The notes under the pieces were generated by a model that was not told the origin of the DNA, did no database searches, and was given only the letters and a program-made list of their open reading frames with translations. This document shows positions 62,839 through 64,000 of a stretch of DNA of 64,000 bases, piece after piece. Each line of letters opens with the position of its first letter. Within the stretch, counting starts at the first letter, position 1. The position numbers and the translations under genes were made by a program. This DNA comes from Sacculina carcini (lineage: Eukaryota > Arthropoda > Thecostraca > Sacculinidae): the NCBI GenBank assembly GCA_916048095.2, contig OU696581.1, positions 6,769,766 to 6,833,765 on the forward strand, written 5' to 3'.

Positions 62839-64000
62839 TTATGTGTTACATAAAACAGGGCGCACTGGTGATTCGCGTGTGTTGCGATAGCCAGTGGCGG
62901 CGATATTTTCGCGGCTCGGCGGCCGCTCCCCGCGCGGCGACTGTTGTCGTCGCCGCGTCACCGTGGTCCACTCGCCTCTACTGGCGGCGGTTCGTGGCCT
63001 CGGTGATTTACTGCGCGAGCGACTCCCCGCGCGTCGTGCCGACCAGCAGCGCCGTGTAGGCAGCTTGCGGTTGCTCGAGTTATACTGGTGATGTGGTGGC
63101 GATGCACGGTGATGAGAAGATGAATGTTCTGGAAGACGGCTAGTTTGTGACGATCTCACAATTTTCCTCTGACTAACGAAGGCGATTTTCGAAGCACTGG
63201 ACTCGACCGGGTCAGTCTGAGTGGCAACACAGTACATCTGTTTGGTTGCTGTCGTAGCTGCATATGACTTTTGATTGTTGAGTTGTCTCGTGTTGAAGAT
63301 ATTTCTTGCTTCTTTGTAGGATACGTCTCTGGCGACTTTGATGGCCCAGATTTCTTTTTCATTCTTCCATTGCTCGCATTTGTTGCTTGATGCATTGTGG
63401 TCATTGTTTCCACAGTTGATACATTTTTGCGGAGCGGTACAATCGGGGTCACCGTGATCTGGCTGGCCGCATTTGACACATGCTGCTTCTTGTCTGCAGT
63501 TCTTGGTGCCGTGCCCGAAGCGCTGACACCGAAAGCACCTCAATGGGTTCGGTATGAATGGTCGCACTTCGTATCTCAAGTAGCCAGCTCTCACGTGAGT
63601 TGGAGCCGTCGTCGTTGGGAATGTGAGTACCAGCAGTGCTGTTGGAAGCCGCACACCGTTTCTGACCGACGTCATACGTCGGACCTCGGAGACGCCCTCT
63701 CCAGCAAATCCTCTTGTCACCTCTTGATCTTCGACGTGTCGTAGTTCTGGGGCATAAATTGTGCCTTTACTCGTGTTTCTGCTGTTATGCAGCGACACGG
63801 AGACTGAACGTTCACAGAACTTGGTCATCTTCAGCAGAGTTTTCGTTTGTTTCTCGTTGTTTGTTTTGACAATACATGAACCGTCTTGTGGTGTTTCAAC
63901 TTTTATTTTGTCTACTGCCGCACCGAAATTGCCCTTCAACTCGGCATGGATCCAGAACGGACCCAGTCGGCCGAAGTGGTGGTGGCCCTCGGTAGGCGTG
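62839..64000 (-). CDS. I/Nimb ORF1, zinc-knuckle protein (partial)
   Basis: Frame open from the right edge to a stop at 62839. It reads PTEGHHHFGRLGPFWIHAEL, VETPQDGSCIVKTNNEKQTK, then an RRM-like part, VRPFIPNPLRCFRCQRFGHG and two knuckles (ACVKCGQPDHGDPDC and KCINCGNNDHNASSNKC), NEKEIWAIKVARDVSYKEAR, and a basic Ser/Arg tail (SRSRSKSPRPR). The start lies beyond 64000. An RNA-binding Gag-like protein partnered with ORF2. Confidence 0.9.
   Translation of the reverse strand, partial: TPTEGHHHFGRLGPFWIHAELKGNFGAAVDKIKVETPQDGSCIVKTNNEKQTKTLLKMTKFCERSVSVSLHNSRNTSKGTIYAPELRHVEDQEVTRGFAGEGVSEVRRMTSVRNGVRLPTALLVLTFPTTTAPTHVRAGYLRYEVRPFIPNPLRCFRCQRFGHGTKNCRQEAACVKCGQPDHGDPDCTAPQKCINCGNNDHNASSNKCEQWKNEKEIWAIKVARDVSYKEARNIFNTRQLNNQKSYAATTATKQMYCVATQTDPVESSASKIAFVSQRKIVRSSQTSRLPEHSSSHHRASPPHHQYNSSNRKLPTRRCWSARRAGSRSRSKSPRPRTAASRGEWTTVTRRRQQSPRGERPPSRENIAATGYRNTRESPVRPVLCNT

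Larger units (their letters stand above)
58762..64000 (-). mobile_element. I/Nimb-like retrotransposon, 5' end beyond the window
   Basis: Minus strand: ORF1 (open at the window edge), 35-bp gap, ORF2 (62803-59060), 3' UTR of about 300 bp and a (CAA)n tail read as GTT repeats at 58762-58783. Related to, but clearly distinct from, the element at 47612-53970. No stop or frameshift seen; possibly active. Confidence 0.88.

Overview
The window is genomic DNA of an animal, most likely an invertebrate and possibly an arthropod. Only one ordinary host gene piece is clear: the last exon of a trypsin-like protease at the left edge. The rest is mostly transposable elements, many nested in one another. 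Evidence for an animal: a spliced chymotrypsin-fold protease, non-LTR retrotransposons of CR1/L2 and I/Nimb type, a P-element/THAP9-like transposase and a MULE-type zinc-finger exon. A degenerate TTAGG-like stretch (3742-3775) hints at arthropods, but weakly. No tRNA, rRNA or CRISPR array is visible.

Layout. 1-4082: protease exon, flank, a 5'-truncated CR1-like tail and a TGACGTCA-rich repeat. 4084-27323: two 49-nt inverted repeats (48 of 49 identical) enclose about 23 kb. Inside are an apparently intact L2/CR1-like element (4683-8943), a satellite array holding a retrotransposon pol module (8990-12840), a second satellite with a conserved GC-rich box (12950-18850) and, within that, a young LTR element with gag but no pol (15393-18199). 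They are followed by a dead Ty3/gypsy fragment on the minus strand (18850-22984), a broken P-like transposase (22985-24390) and a duplicated block starting with perfect hairpins (24456-26764).

28037-43011 is one LTR retrotransposon (TSD GTTAT). Its 5' LTR is split by a minus-strand CR1-like element. That element is split by a plus-strand CR1-like element with a 2A-like peptide, which is split in turn by a truncated I/Nimb copy: four levels, three of the four insertions dated by clean target-site duplications. Between the primer site and pol this LTR element carries sequence that looks like a broken negative-strand RNA virus nucleoprotein gene.

43457-43817 is a MULE-type exon. 44295-55970 is a gypsy element (TSD GTGG) interrupted by a full-length I/Nimb element (47612-53970, TSD CAAGATCTC). 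The gypsy itself splits a small open frame of the host. 56266-58720 holds a 19-bp minisatellite and a third I/Nimb remnant. 58762-64000 is an apparently intact I/Nimb element running off the right edge.

How the parts relate: this is a TE-rich locus where insertion order can be read directly. Two LTR elements share an unusual 12-nt sequence directly after the 5' LTR that is complementary to the 5' end, not the 3' end, of tRNA-Phe. Intact coding capacity is seen only in the L2-like element, the right-edge I/Nimb element and the gag of the 15393-18199 element. All calls rest on reading the sequence; no database search was run.
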